Assembly: GCA_007123575.1 (NCBI GenBank)
Contig: SKKV01000121.1
Location: 1 to 17,119 of the forward strand
DNA from: Wenzhouxiangella sp.
GTDB taxonomy: Bacteria > Pseudomonadota > Gammaproteobacteria > Xanthomonadales > Wenzhouxiangellaceae
Length of the DNA: 17,119 nt
Direction of reading: 5' to 3'
The position numbers were made by a program, and so were the translations under genes. The notes under the pieces were generated by a model. It was given only the letters and a program-made list of their open reading frames with translations. It ran no database searches and was not told the origin of the DNA. This document shows positions 6,657 through 14,688 of this stretch, one piece after another; positions within the stretch are counted from its first letter, which is position 1, and every line of letters begins with the position of its first letter.

Positions 6657-8048
6657 ATGCTAGACATCATTACCGCCGCCAACAGCTGGATCAATGGCAT
6701 CGTCTGGGGACCGCCGTTCATGATCCTGCTGGTAGGTACCGGCCTATATCTGACGGTGCGGCTCGGATTCTTCCAGTTCCGCCACCTGGGCCATGCCTGG
6801 AAGCACAGCTTCGGACGCATGTTTGGCGGCAGTCGCCGCGATGAGCCCGGCGCCATCTCGCCGTTTCAGGCCGTTACTTCGGCCATGGCCGCCACCATTG
6901 GCGTCGGCAACATCGCCGGGGTGGCCACTGCCATCGTGCTTGGTGGTCCGGGCGCGATTTTCTGGATGTGGATGGTCGCCCTGGTTGGCATGGCCACGAA
7001 AATGGCCGAGGCCACCCTGGGCCTGAAGTACCGCCACATCGATGCCGACGGGCGCGTGTCCGGCGGCGTGTTCTACTACATCGAAAACGGACTCGGGCAG
7101 AAATGGAAATGGCTGGCCTTTCTGTATGCCTTCCTGGCCGGCCTGGCGGCGTTCGGTATTGGCAACATGGTCCAGTCCAATACCCTGGCCCAGTCGGTTG
7201 CCAGTGGTTTCGGCATCCCGACCTGGGCGACGGGCCTGGTACTGGTTGCGCTGGTCGGTGCGGTGACCCTGGGCGGTATCAGCCGCATTGCCGTCACCGC
7301 GGAAAAAATCGTGCCGATCATGGCCGTGGCCTACCTGGCCGGCTCACTCGGCATCCTGGCCATTCATGTCACCGAAATTCCGGCCGCGCTCGGCATGATC
7401 GTGCAGCATGCCTTCCAGGGCTCGGCCGCGGTCGGCGGCTTTGCCGGTGCCTCGGTGGCCATGGCCATCCGTTTCGGCATCGCCCGCGGCATTTTTTCCA
7501 ACGAGGCCGGTCTGGGCTCGGCATCCATCGTTCATGCCCAGGCCCGCAACCAGCCGTTCCGCCAGGGCTTCTGGGGCGTGTGGGAAGTGTTCATCGACAC
7601 CCTGGTGGTGTGTACCATGACCGCCCTGGTGATCCTGGTCACCGGTGTGCTGGGCTCGGTCGACGAGCAGGGCAGCGTGGTCACCGGCGCGGTGCTCACC
7701 AGCGAAGCGTTCTCCCAGGGCTTGCCCGGACTGGGTGGCTACATCGTGCTGATCGCCATCGTGTTCTTTGCCTATACCACCATGCTGACCTGGAACTTCT
7801 ACGGCGAGAAAAGCTGGGAATACCTGTTTGGTCGCCGCGTGGTCATGCCTTACCGGCTGCTGTTTCTGGTGTTCGTGTTCTTGGGCGCGGTTGGCGCCCT
7901 GGAACTGGTCTGGGACGTGGCCGACACCTTCAACGGCCTGATGGCCGCGCCCAATCTGATCGCCCTGGTCTTGCTGGGCGGTGTCATGGCGCGCGAGAAG
8001 CTGGACTATTTCAACCAGCTTCGCGACAAGGTGCAGCCGCCAGAGTAA
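6657..8048 (+). CDS. Sodium:alanine/glycine symporter (AGCS family)
   Basis: The 463-residue polytopic membrane protein has about 11 hydrophobic segments. It carries AGCS hallmarks: SPFQAVTSAMAATIGVGNIAG (from residue 68) running into GVATAIVLGGPGAIFWMW (ending at about 105), then KMAEATLGLKYR, and later GIARGIFSNEAGLGSASIVHA. These segments form the substrate and sodium sites in family members such as the Methanococcus AgcS transporter. It is expected to import alanine or glycine with sodium across the inner membrane. AGGGA precedes the ATG at good spacing. The stop lies 9 bp from the stop of the convergent lipoprotein gene, with no terminator seen between them. Confidence 0.96.
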   Translation: MLDIITAANSWINGIVWGPPFMILLVGTGLYLTVRLGFFQFRHLGHAWKHSFGRMFGGSRRDEPGAISPFQAVTSAMAATIGVGNIAGVATAIVLGGPGAIFWMWMVALVGMATKMAEATLGLKYRHIDADGRVSGGVFYYIENGLGQKWKWLAFLYAFLAGLAAFGIGNMVQSNTLAQSVASGFGIPTWATGLVLVALVGAVTLGGISRIAVTAEKIVPIMAVAYLAGSLGILAIHVTEIPAALGMIVQHAFQGSAAVGGFAGASVAMAIRFGIARGIFSNEAGLGSASIVHAQARNQPFRQGFWGVWEVFIDTLVVCTMTALVILVTGVLGSVDEQGSVVTGAVLTSEAFSQGLPGLGGYIVLIAIVFFAYTTMLTWNFYGEKSWEYLFGRRVVMPYRLLFLVFVFLGAVGALELVWDVADTFNGLMAAPNLIALVLLGGVMAREKLDYFNQLRDKVQPPE

Positions 8049-8057
8049 TTGACCGTA

Positions 8058-8363
8058 TCAGCCGCCAAAGGCGGCGATATTGCAGTCGCCAATGCCCTGG
8101 AGAATGCTGCCGGCTTCATCGGCTGACATCGTCTCGAGAATGGCACTGTCCTCGCGGGCAGTGCCCAGCGCTCGTGCTTCCCCCAGCACGTCCACCAGCA
8201 CGCCGGCTACGCAGCGCGCTTCGACATCGCTGATGTTGATGCCCATGTTCTCGCTGAAATCAGCCTGTACCAGGTCGGCGATTTCGTTCTCGGCCTGGTT
8301 GCCGCTGGCGCAGGCAGCCAGCAAGAAAGCGGTCAAGACTACCCCGATGCTTAGTCGTTTCAT
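8058..8363 (-). CDS. Small orphan lipoprotein
   Basis: The 101-residue product begins with a lipoprotein signal peptide: basic MKR, a hydrophobic core, then the lipobox LAAC with lipidated Cys18. Ala-Ser follows the cysteine, so there is no +2 Asp retention signal and outer-membrane delivery is expected. The mature part is acidic and helical, with two further cysteines (Cys51, Cys94) that could form a disulfide. No known domain was recognised. AAGGGATC precedes the ATG at 8363. Longer in-frame starts toward 8426 would put 21 residues before the signal peptide and are rejected. Confidence 0.85.
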   Translation of the reverse strand: MKRLSIGVVLTAFLLAACASGNQAENEIADLVQADFSENMGINISDVEARCVAGVLVDVLGEARALGTAREDSAILETMSADEAGSILQGIGDCNIAAFGG

Positions 8364-8454
8364 TGAAGATCCCTTTTTGGTCAATATCCCTGGGCGCGGC
8401 GAAATCTCGCCACGTACGTCAGTCATTACGGGATCGGGCGTACAAACCTGACAG

Positions 8455-9327
8455 CTATGCTGATGATGTGGCCAGTCGCTTCTGGCGAATCAGGGCAGAA
8501 ATGTCCCGGCCCTGCTCGCCGCTGTCGACCAGGTGGGCGTAGTCAGCCAGCGCCTGGGTAATGACGGCAGACTCAAAGCCGGTCTCCGAGCACAGCGCCG
8601 AGCAGATTTTCAGATCTTTTAACAGCAGTTTCGGGTCGAAGCCGACCTCGAATTCATCGGCCAGCATGGTTCGGCCGCGCTTGTCGAGAAACCAGTTGCC
8701 GGCGGCCCCGCCGCCCAGCAGTTCCAGCATGGGCTCGCGGGGCAGGTCCAGGGTTTCCATCAAGGCCAGCGACTCGCACACCGCCTCGGCGATACCGGCC
8801 ACCATGAGCTGGTTGACGGCCTTGGCCGCCTGGCCGCTGCCGCTGGGACCCAGATGATGATGAACCCGCGCGTAAGCATCAAAAAGCGGTTCGAGCCGAT
8901 GAACGGCATCCCACTCGCCGCCGGCCATGATCGCCAGTCGGCCTTGAATGGCGCCCTCGACACCGCCGGTTACCGGGGCGTCGACAAAGCTCACCGCCAG
9001 GGTTTTCAAATCAGCGGCAATCATGCTGGCCGTGGCCGGGCTGACGGTGGAATGATCGACCACGATCTGACCGGCTTTCAGTACCGGTCTGATCGTATCG
9101 ATCACCGCGCGCAGATCATCATCGGCCGACACGCAGGTGGCAATCACATCCACGGCTGCGGCCAACTCGGCTGGCCCGTCAGCGATGCTGACATCGGCAT
9201 GTTGTTCACCAAAGGCGCTGGCCTTTTCGGCGCTGCGATTCCATATCCCAGCCAGCAGCCCCTGGCGGTGCAAGTGCCCGGCCATGGGCCAGCCCATGGC
9301 ACCCAGTCCGATCCATCCGATGTTCAT
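8455..9327 (-). CDS. NAD(P)-dependent beta-hydroxyacid dehydrogenase (3-hydroxyisobutyrate dehydrogenase family)
   Basis: At 290 residues this matches the family length. The N-terminal Rossmann fold has GLGAMG at 7-12. The substrate-binding motif DAPVTGG (116-122; usually DAPVSGG) is followed by the catalytic Lys169 and Asn172 in KAVNQLM, and KDLK occurs at 237-240. The family oxidises or reduces 3-hydroxyisobutyrate, tartronate semialdehyde, 4-hydroxybutyrate/succinic semialdehyde and similar compounds, and the sequence does not settle which. The ATG overlaps the speA stop as ATGA, so it is translated from the speA message. This context hints at an aldehyde derived from arginine or polyamine breakdown, but that is inference. 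Confidence 0.92.
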   Translation of the reverse strand: MNIGWIGLGAMGWPMAGHLHRQGLLAGIWNRSAEKASAFGEQHADVSIADGPAELAAAVDVIATCVSADDDLRAVIDTIRPVLKAGQIVVDHSTVSPATASMIAADLKTLAVSFVDAPVTGGVEGAIQGRLAIMAGGEWDAVHRLEPLFDAYARVHHHLGPSGSGQAAKAVNQLMVAGIAEAVCESLALMETLDLPREPMLELLGGGAAGNWFLDKRGRTMLADEFEVGFDPKLLLKDLKICSALCSETGFESAVITQALADYAHLVDSGEQGRDISALIRQKRLATSSA

Positions 9328-11207
9328 GATCCGATGCTCTCCGTTTCCAGGTAGGTGTAGGCCGACAAGCCCTCGGCCAGCAGTCGCTCGAGCTGGGCCG
9401 CTTCCTCAGGCGGCAGCTTGGCCGCCGCCACCCGTGCCCGGCAGGCGGTCATCAAGGCACGCGGCGAATAGCCGACCAGTTCCAGCAGCATGTCGGCGGA
9501 ATCGCCACTGCGGGCGTTGTCGAGTTGGAAGCCCGATTCGGTCAGGCGCACATCAACGCTGTCGGTATCGCCAAACAGGTTGTGGATGTCGCCCAGCGTT
9601 TCCTGGTAAGCGCCGGCCATGAAAATGCCCAGCAGGTAGGTCTCGTCCGGGCCAATGGCATGCACCGGCAGGGTCGGTTCAAGCAGGCCGCGGTCGACAT
9701 ACTGATCAATTCGGCCGTCGGAATCGCAGGTCAGGTCTTCCAGTACCGCGCGCTCATTCGGGGCCTCGAGCAGCCGCGCCAGCGGCACGATGGGAAAAAC
9801 CTGGTCGATGGCCCAGATATCCGGCAAGGACTGGAAGATCGACAGGTTGATGAAATACTTGTCCGACAGCTGGTAGCGGATGCGGTCCCTGAGCTCGCGA
9901 TGGCGGCGGTGTTCCAGGTCGAGCCTGTCGACCACGCGCTCGAGGATGGCGTAATACATGGGTTCCAGCCGGGCCCGGTCGGCCAGGCTCAAATCGCCAT
10001 AGAGGAACAGGTTGCGCCCATCTTCGAGCAAATGCTCGGCTTCCAGAAAGGTTTCTTCCGGCTCGCGCTCATCGGCCAGCTCGAATAGGTCGGCCAGGCC
10101 ACGGATCAGCGCGTGGTCGCCATCCTCCACTTGTCCGATCTGCCGCGGCAGTCGTTCGGTAGCAGTGACATTGGTGACCAGCACCGCATGGTGGGCAGTC
10201 AGGGCGCGGCCGGACTCGGAAATCAGGTCCGGCATGGGCAGTTCGCGCTCGCGGCACAGCTCGGCGATGCCGCTGACAATGGCGTGGGCATATTGAGCCA
10301 GCGAGTAGTTCATCGAACAGAAGCTGCGCGTGCCGCCGCCTTCGTAGTCAACGCCCAGTCCGCCGCCAATATCCAGAAAGCGCACCTGGATCCCGCTTTC
10401 CACCAGCCCGGTCAGGTAGCGACCGGCCTCGCGCACCCCGCGTTGAATATCGCGCAGATTGGAAAGCTGCGAGCCCATGTGAAAATGCAGCAGGCCCAGC
10501 CAGTCCAGGCAGTCAGTCTGGCGCATGGCATCAATCAGGTCCAGCACCTGGCTGGCAGCCAGGCCGAACTTGGCCCGCTCGCCGCCGGTGTTCTGCCAGT
10601 TGCCGGCTCCCAGCGACGACAAGCGCAGGCGCACCCCGACCAGCGGCTGCACGTTCAGGCGCCGCGCTTCACGCTCGATCAATGGCCACTCACCCGGCTT
10701 TTCAATCACCAGGATGGGCTTCAGACCCAGCTTTTCGCCGCTCAAGGCCAGGCGGATATAGCCGGCATCCTTGTAGCCGTTGCAGATGATGGTGGTGCCG
10801 GGCCGGCTGACCGCAAGCGCGGTGATCAGCTCCGGCTTGCTGCCCACTTCCAGGCCGAGTCCGTCAACCGCCGCCAGGGTTTTGACCACGCTGGACTGCT
10901 GGTTGACCTTGATCGGGTAAACCGCCGTGTAGCTGCCGTTGTAATCAACCTGCTCAATGGCATCGGCAAAGGCCCGGGTGAGCTGCCGGGCACGGTTTTC
11001 CAGAATCTGCGGAAAGCGCAGCAGCATCGGCAGACGCAGGCCCTCGTGCCGGGCCTGGGCGACGATCTCGTTGAAGGCGGCAAACGCCTGGCCGGGTCCG
11101 CCTGGCCTGACCCCGAGTTGCCCGGATTCGTCGATATCAAAATAGCCTTCCGACCAGCGGTCGATGGCATAGCGGCGGCGCGCCTGGTTCAGCGTCTGTT
11201 CGGTCAT
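9324..11207 (-). CDS. speA: Biosynthetic arginine decarboxylase
   Basis: This PLP enzyme converts arginine to agmatine, the first step of the arginine route to putrescine. The 627-residue protein has the PLP lysine Lys100 in AVYPIKVNQ, the FHMGSQ motif (242-247), the phosphate-binding GGGLGVDYEG (281-290), ESGRALTAHHA (331-341) and the partner-subunit active-site cysteine Cys494 in CDSDG. The SpeA-specific N-terminal opening YAIDRWSEGYFDID is present. The fold-III type and length match the biosynthetic enzyme, not the acid-inducible AdiA. The ATG at 11207 has only a weak CAGG-type ribosome site. The downstream dehydrogenase is attached by ATGA, and speE is divergent. Confidence 0.97.
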   Translation of the reverse strand: MTEQTLNQARRRYAIDRWSEGYFDIDESGQLGVRPGGPGQAFAAFNEIVAQARHEGLRLPMLLRFPQILENRARQLTRAFADAIEQVDYNGSYTAVYPIKVNQQSSVVKTLAAVDGLGLEVGSKPELITALAVSRPGTTIICNGYKDAGYIRLALSGEKLGLKPILVIEKPGEWPLIEREARRLNVQPLVGVRLRLSSLGAGNWQNTGGERAKFGLAASQVLDLIDAMRQTDCLDWLGLLHFHMGSQLSNLRDIQRGVREAGRYLTGLVESGIQVRFLDIGGGLGVDYEGGGTRSFCSMNYSLAQYAHAIVSGIAELCRERELPMPDLISESGRALTAHHAVLVTNVTATERLPRQIGQVEDGDHALIRGLADLFELADEREPEETFLEAEHLLEDGRNLFLYGDLSLADRARLEPMYYAILERVVDRLDLEHRRHRELRDRIRYQLSDKYFINLSIFQSLPDIWAIDQVFPIVPLARLLEAPNERAVLEDLTCDSDGRIDQYVDRGLLEPTLPVHAIGPDETYLLGIFMAGAYQETLGDIHNLFGDTDSVDVRLTESGFQLDNARSGDSADMLLELVGYSPRALMTACRARVAAAKLPPEEAAQLERLLAEGLSAYTYLETESIGS

Positions 11208-11320
11208 GGGTGCCTGTGGAGCAAATATTCAGCCGAGATTGTAACCGCGGCCGCGGCCTGCCACTGTCGGGGCGGGCTTTTGGGTACCATGTCGGCTGAT
11301 TCTCACTACAGGCTGTCGGA
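11208..11320. promoter_or_regulatory. Shared speA/speE divergent promoter region
   Basis: This 113 bp spacer must contain promoters for both polyamine genes. It includes a 12-bp perfect palindrome, CCGCGGCCGCGG (11245-11256), near the middle. AT-rich patches toward each gene could serve as -10 boxes (around 11238-11243 on the minus strand, and TACCAT at 11285-11290 on the plus strand), but no well-spaced -35 was found. No riboswitch-like structure was recognised. Confidence 0.4.
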
Positions 11321-12157
11321 ATGCTGCCCAGCAATCAGAAATGGTTTACCGAGATTTGCAAGGAAGCCGGCTACGGCGTCTCCTGGTCGATCGAGTCACA
11401 CCTGGCTCACGAGAAAACCGACTTTCAAACCATCGACGTTTACCAAACCACGCACTGGGGCAAAATGATGGTGATAGACGGCTTTGTCATGCTGACCACG
11501 CGCGACAATTTTCTCTACCACGAGATGATGTCACACCCGACCCTGTTCAGCCACCCGAATCCGCGCCGCGTACTGGTGATTGGCGGCGGCGACTGCGGCA
11601 CCCTGCGCGAAGTGCTGCGCCACTCCGAAGTGGAGCGCTGCACCCAGGTAGAAATCGACGAGCAGGTTACCCGCCTGGCCGAAAAGCATTTTCCCGAGCT
11701 GTGCGAAAGCAACGACGACCCGCGCGCCGAGCTGATTTTTGACGACGGCCTGGCCCATATCCGCAACACCGAGCCGGGCTCACTGGATGTGATCATCGTC
11801 GATTCCACCGACCCGATCGGGCCGGCCGAAGGCCTGTTCGGACCGGAATTCGTTGCCGACTGCTACCGTGCCCTGGCCGATGGCGGCATTTTCGTGCAGC
11901 AAAGCGAATCGCCGCTGCTACACCAGCACCTGATTGCCGGTATTCGTGACAACATGGAAAAAGCTGGCTTCAGCGACATCAAGACCTTGGGCTTCCCGCA
12001 GCCCTGCTATCCCTCGGGCTGGTGGTCAGCTACCCAGGCCTGCAAGAACGGTGAACTCAAACCCGCAGACCCAGCCCGCTTCCAGGCCAGCGCCATCAAA
12101 ACCCGCTACTACAACCCCGAAGTCCACCGCGGCGCCCTAGCGACAACCATGCCTTAA
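11321..12157 (+). CDS. speE: Spermidine synthase
   Basis: SpeE transfers the aminopropyl group from decarboxylated AdoMet to putrescine. The 278-residue protein shows the full soluble SpeE pattern: the N-terminal beta domain (residues 1-55) and VIDGFVMLTTRDNFLYHEM (51-69). GGGDCG (88-93) binds the cofactor, acidic residues sit in VEID (110-113), and the catalytic aspartates are in VDSTDPIGP (Asp161, Asp164). PSGWWSATQA follows (231-240). The length is close to E. coli SpeE (about 288). The ribosome site is weak. The gene is divergent from speA, so two steps of one pathway share a control region. Confidence 0.96.
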   Translation: MLPSNQKWFTEICKEAGYGVSWSIESHLAHEKTDFQTIDVYQTTHWGKMMVIDGFVMLTTRDNFLYHEMMSHPTLFSHPNPRRVLVIGGGDCGTLREVLRHSEVERCTQVEIDEQVTRLAEKHFPELCESNDDPRAELIFDDGLAHIRNTEPGSLDVIIVDSTDPIGPAEGLFGPEFVADCYRALADGGIFVQQSESPLLHQHLIAGIRDNMEKAGFSDIKTLGFPQPCYPSGWWSATQACKNGELKPADPARFQASAIKTRYYNPEVHRGALATTMP

Positions 12158-12182
12158 ACCCGGAATTTGCTCCCCGACACCC

Positions 12183-12279
12183 TGTAGCCCGGCCCAGCAC
12201 AGGATGGCGCGTTGGTGCGGTTTGCCGCAGGCAAGAAGCGCCAACGCAGAATCCGACCGTGCGTGCGGCCGGGGACCAT
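12183..12279. repeat. Intergenic palindromic repeat, copy 1 (interrupted)
   Basis: The left part TGTAGCCCGGCCCA (12183-12196) and the right part GCGGCCGGGGACCAT (12265-12279) are the same two halves found joined in copy 2. Here they are separated by a larger hairpin. The CCCGGCC and GGCCGGG arms can still pair across the insert. It lies between the convergent ends of speE and the M56 gene. Confidence 0.7.
12202..12254. repeat. Large imperfect hairpin inside repeat copy 1
   Basis: Nested arms pair in order. GGAT (12202-12205) pairs with ATCC (12251-12254). GCGTTGGTGC (12209-12218) pairs with GCGCCAACGC (12238-12247) with one G-T pair. TTTGCC (12221-12226) pairs with GGCAAG (12230-12235), closing on a GCA loop. 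The form resembles REP-like or small non-autonomous palindromic elements that occur between convergent genes. It could also act as a transcription barrier or RNA stabiliser for speE and the M56 gene. Confidence 0.65.
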
Positions 12280-12323
12280 ATACGAACAACCCCCGCCGAT
12301 CTGAAACAGACACCGCCTCACCT

Positions 12324-12354
12324 TGTAGCCCGGCCCAACGCGGCCGGGGACCAT
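12324..12354. repeat. Intergenic palindromic repeat, copy 2 (uninterrupted)
   Basis: TGTAGCCCGGCCCA joins GCGGCCGGGGACCAT through the short centre AACGCG. CCCGGCC (12329-12335) pairs perfectly with GGCCGGG (12342-12348) around a 6-base loop. The two copies are direct repeats about 140 bp apart, and similarity continues downstream (AACAACC followed by a CC-rich stretch after each copy). Confidence 0.7.
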
Positions 12355-12417
12355 GCCTGAACAACCACCACCAGCCTGGAACTGGCAATGCAATGTCAGT
12401 AGCCTAAAAAGCCGCCC

Positions 12418-14196
12418 TCAACACCGCGGAACCCGCGACCCACTCTTGGTCACACAAGCATCATCCGGATTAAACTCGATTTCCACCCGAACCAGACGGT
12501 TCAGCACCTCATCCCCCTGACGAAACGGTTCAAACCGCCATTCGGCCACCGCCGCCATCGCGGCCTCGGCAAACCCCAGGTTGCGCTGTGACTCATCCAA
12601 CACCCGGATTTCACGGGTCCGACCTTCGCCGGTGACGGTGAACTCAAGCTCTACCAAACCGCTAACCTGACGCTGCCGGGCCCGCATCGGGAAGCGCGGC
12701 TTGACCTGGTGGACCAGCTGCCCACCGGTAATCGGCGGTGGTTCCACTTCGGCCACGCGCGGCGCCTCGGGGCGTGGCCGTGCCGGATGCGGCAGCGCGG
12801 CGAGCTGCAGCGGGGATTCGGCCGCAACAGACAATTCTGCTGGCTCGGCAGGTGGCGATTCTGGTGTTGGCTCTGGAATATCGACTACCGCGGTGGCAGT
12901 CTGGCGGGCGTCCGCTTGCGCCGGTGCCGGCTCAGCGGGGGCCGGCCGATCCTCGGCAGCTACTGTTTCAGGTATCGCCGCCGGTTCCGGCGCGCGTTGC
13001 TCGTTGCTAACTACCTGGTCAGCGCTGTTGGCAACAGCCCGATCAGCGCCGTTGTTCTCCAGGTCGGCCGTATCGAGGCTGGGAAAATCCCAGCTTAGCG
13101 GGTCTTGTTCAACCTCAACGGGCTGGTCGTCACGTTCGGGCTCGTTGCTCCGCATCGCCGGGGCCGCCGACTCAACCGGCTCACCAGCCACCGCAGGGCT
13201 GGCGTCATCCTGCTCGCTGTCGGGTACCAGGTAAACGGCCGTTGTGCTTGCTACCAGAATCACCACGGCCAGGGCCGGCAGCGTCAAGCCGCGCTGGCGC
13301 GACGGTTGCCGGGGCTCCACCAGCCGCCGAATGCGGCCAACGATCTGACCGTCCTGGATGCTCAATGCCAGTCGCGGCACCGGATGCCGCAGACGCTCCA
13401 GCGAAGCCAGCATTTCGACATAGCCCAGCCGATTACCGGTGACATCCACGGCCAGGTCATCACAGGCGTTTTCGCGCTCGATCCGAATCTGGCGCGATAC
13501 CCAGGCCACCACCGGGTGGTAAAACAACAGCGTTTCAACCACGGTCTGGAACAGGTTGACCAGGTGGTCATGGCGGCGAATATGGGCCATTTCGTGGGCC
13601 AGCACCATCTCGATCTGTTCCAGCGACAAGTGGTTGACCATGGCCGGTGGAAACAAGATCAGCGGCTTGAAGTAGCCAATCACCAGCGGCGCCCGAACCT
13701 TGGCCGATGCCGCCAAAATCACCTTCCGCCCGATGGCCAGGCGCCTGCGCGTGCTATCGACCAGCGCAGACAGCGCCTCGGTGGCTGCGAAATCCGCCGA
13801 CCGCCGCAAGCGCAAAACGTGATGCCAGCCCATCGCCAGCCGCGCGCTAAGCAAAATAACGCCAGCCAGCCAGGCTGCAACAATCCAGATCATCGGATCG
13901 CCCGAGCTGCCAGTATTGAGGCTGCTGGATGCGGCAATAGCGAACGACTCGGCGGCCCCGGTCACGGCTGTCGCACCGGCTTCGGTCCTTGTCGCCAGCC
14001 AGCCCAGGGTCAGTGCGGGCAGGGCAGCCAGGGTGGCCAGGGTGGCCACGGCCAGGTGGTAGCGGGCGTTGGCACTGGCCGGTCGCCAGACCAGCAAAAT
14101 CAGTCCGTAAACCAGACCGACCAGCAGACCCTGCCAGATGAAATGCAACAGGGTGAGCCCTAAATGGTGAACCAGTTCTTGGTTGAAAAAATTCAT
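12418..14196 (-). CDS. M56 (BlaR1-type) membrane metallopeptidase with C-terminal TonB domain
   Basis: The 592-residue protein begins with membrane helices (about 10-37, 46-68, 102-120), followed by a cytoplasmic gluzincin domain. This has the zinc motif HEMAH (201-205) and the downstream ENACDD ligand motif (Glu242), and the typical KPLILFPPAMV before it. A fourth membrane helix (about 304-325) leads to a Pro/Ala/Glu-rich periplasmic linker (about 326-492). A TonB C-terminal domain follows (about 493-577: VHQVKPRFPMRARQ, GLVELEFTVTGEGRTREIRVL, AVAEWRFEPF). Canonical BlaR1 ends in a penicillin-binding sensor instead; none is present. By analogy it should cleave or inactivate the BlaI-like repressor encoded 37 bp upstream in response to a periplasmic signal. 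The signal is unknown. Confidence 0.93.
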   Translation of the reverse strand: MNFFNQELVHHLGLTLLHFIWQGLLVGLVYGLILLVWRPASANARYHLAVATLATLAALPALTLGWLATRTEAGATAVTGAAESFAIAASSSLNTGSSGDPMIWIVAAWLAGVILLSARLAMGWHHVLRLRRSADFAATEALSALVDSTRRRLAIGRKVILAASAKVRAPLVIGYFKPLILFPPAMVNHLSLEQIEMVLAHEMAHIRRHDHLVNLFQTVVETLLFYHPVVAWVSRQIRIERENACDDLAVDVTGNRLGYVEMLASLERLRHPVPRLALSIQDGQIVGRIRRLVEPRQPSRQRGLTLPALAVVILVASTTAVYLVPDSEQDDASPAVAGEPVESAAPAMRSNEPERDDQPVEVEQDPLSWDFPSLDTADLENNGADRAVANSADQVVSNEQRAPEPAAIPETVAAEDRPAPAEPAPAQADARQTATAVVDIPEPTPESPPAEPAELSVAAESPLQLAALPHPARPRPEAPRVAEVEPPPITGGQLVHQVKPRFPMRARQRQVSGLVELEFTVTGEGRTREIRVLDESQRNLGFAEAAMAAVAEWRFEPFRQGDEVLNRLVRVEIEFNPDDACVTKSGSRVPRC

Positions 14197-14233
14197 GGCG
14201 AGCCTGCCTTGCTTTATTCAGTTATAGCGCTTA

Positions 14234-14632
14234 TTACTCGGTGCCGCGCTCGGAATCAGCCCGCAGCTTCTTTACCAGCCGGTCAATCTCTTCCAACTCG
14301 GAAACGCTGGCGGGACGGGAAATACCCAGGGCCTGCATGACCAAGCGCGAGGCCGAGCCCTCGTACACGCGACTCATGAAGTCGTTCAGCATGGCTTCCT
14401 GGGTTTCGGCCTCGCCCAGTGCGGCCCGAAAGACATGCGCGCGCTGCGAGTCATCGCGTTCAACCAGGCCCTTGCCATGCATGATCTGCATCTGCTTCAA
14501 GGTGGTCGTGTAGCTCAGCGAACCGTCGGCATTGATCCGCTCATGCACCGAGCGCACGGTGGCTGGCCCGTGATGCCACAGGCATTGCAAAATCTTCAGT
14601 TCCGACGGGGTAGGAGCCGGCAGCTTGCTCAT
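14234..14632 (-). CDS. BlaI/MecI/CopY-family transcriptional repressor
   Basis: The 132-residue protein has the family's winged helix-turn-helix (about 8-72): PTPSELKILQCLWHHGPATVRSVHERI, then the recognition region SYTTTLKQMQIMHGKGLVERD. A C-terminal helical dimerisation part follows (about 75-127). In BlaI and MecI, a partner M56 protease triggers cleavage between these two parts and derepresses the operon; the M56 gene follows here in the same operon. The ATG at 14632 has GGAG six bases upstream. A TTG immediately before it (14635) is less likely. Targets probably include its own promoter and perhaps the divergent membrane spermidine-synthase-like gene. There is no beta-lactamase gene nearby. 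Confidence 0.95.
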   Translation of the reverse strand: MSKLPAPTPSELKILQCLWHHGPATVRSVHERINADGSLSYTTTLKQMQIMHGKGLVERDDSQRAHVFRAALGEAETQEAMLNDFMSRVYEGSASRLVMQALGISRPASVSELEEIDRLVKKLRADSERGTE

Positions 14633-14644
14633 CAAACACTCCAG

Positions 14645-14659
14645 GACTCGACGCGAGTC
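14645..14659. promoter_or_regulatory. Perfect dyad in the blaI-like leader
   Basis: GACTCG (14645-14650) and CGAGTC (14654-14659) are perfect inverted copies around ACG. The dyad lies 12 bases upstream of the repressor's start codon, just before its GGAG. It could be an autoregulatory operator or an RNA hairpin affecting translation. It does not resemble the Gram-positive TACA/TGTA bla box. Confidence 0.4.
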
Positions 14660-14688
14660 GGCAGCAACGAAAATAATCGTACTTTGTC

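Noticed and set aside
6968..8233. 421-codon plus-strand frame inside the symporter gene
   Set aside because: It is an Arg/Gly/Pro/His-rich out-of-frame shadow of the AGCS coding sequence with no recognisable domain.
8396..8414. Hairpin GGCGA/TCGCC downstream of the dehydrogenase as a terminator
   Set aside because: The 5-bp stem is short and no T-run follows in either direction.
10113..11468. 451-codon plus-strand frame opposite speA
   Set aside because: It is antisense to an unmistakable arginine decarboxylase, runs into speE, and has low-complexity composition without motifs.
12137..12393. Short minus-strand ORFs with repeated GPRPRWAGLQG-like peptides
   Set aside because: The apparent peptide repeats are simply translations of the intergenic palindromic DNA repeats.
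13105..14163. 352-codon plus-strand frame opposite the M56 gene
   Set aside because: It is a Gln/His/Arg-rich antisense shadow. The minus strand holds the HEMAH protease.
12418..14632. Beta-lactam resistance operon
   Set aside because: There is no beta-lactamase or penicillin-binding sensor domain. Only the repressor and protease parts resemble the bla/mec system.
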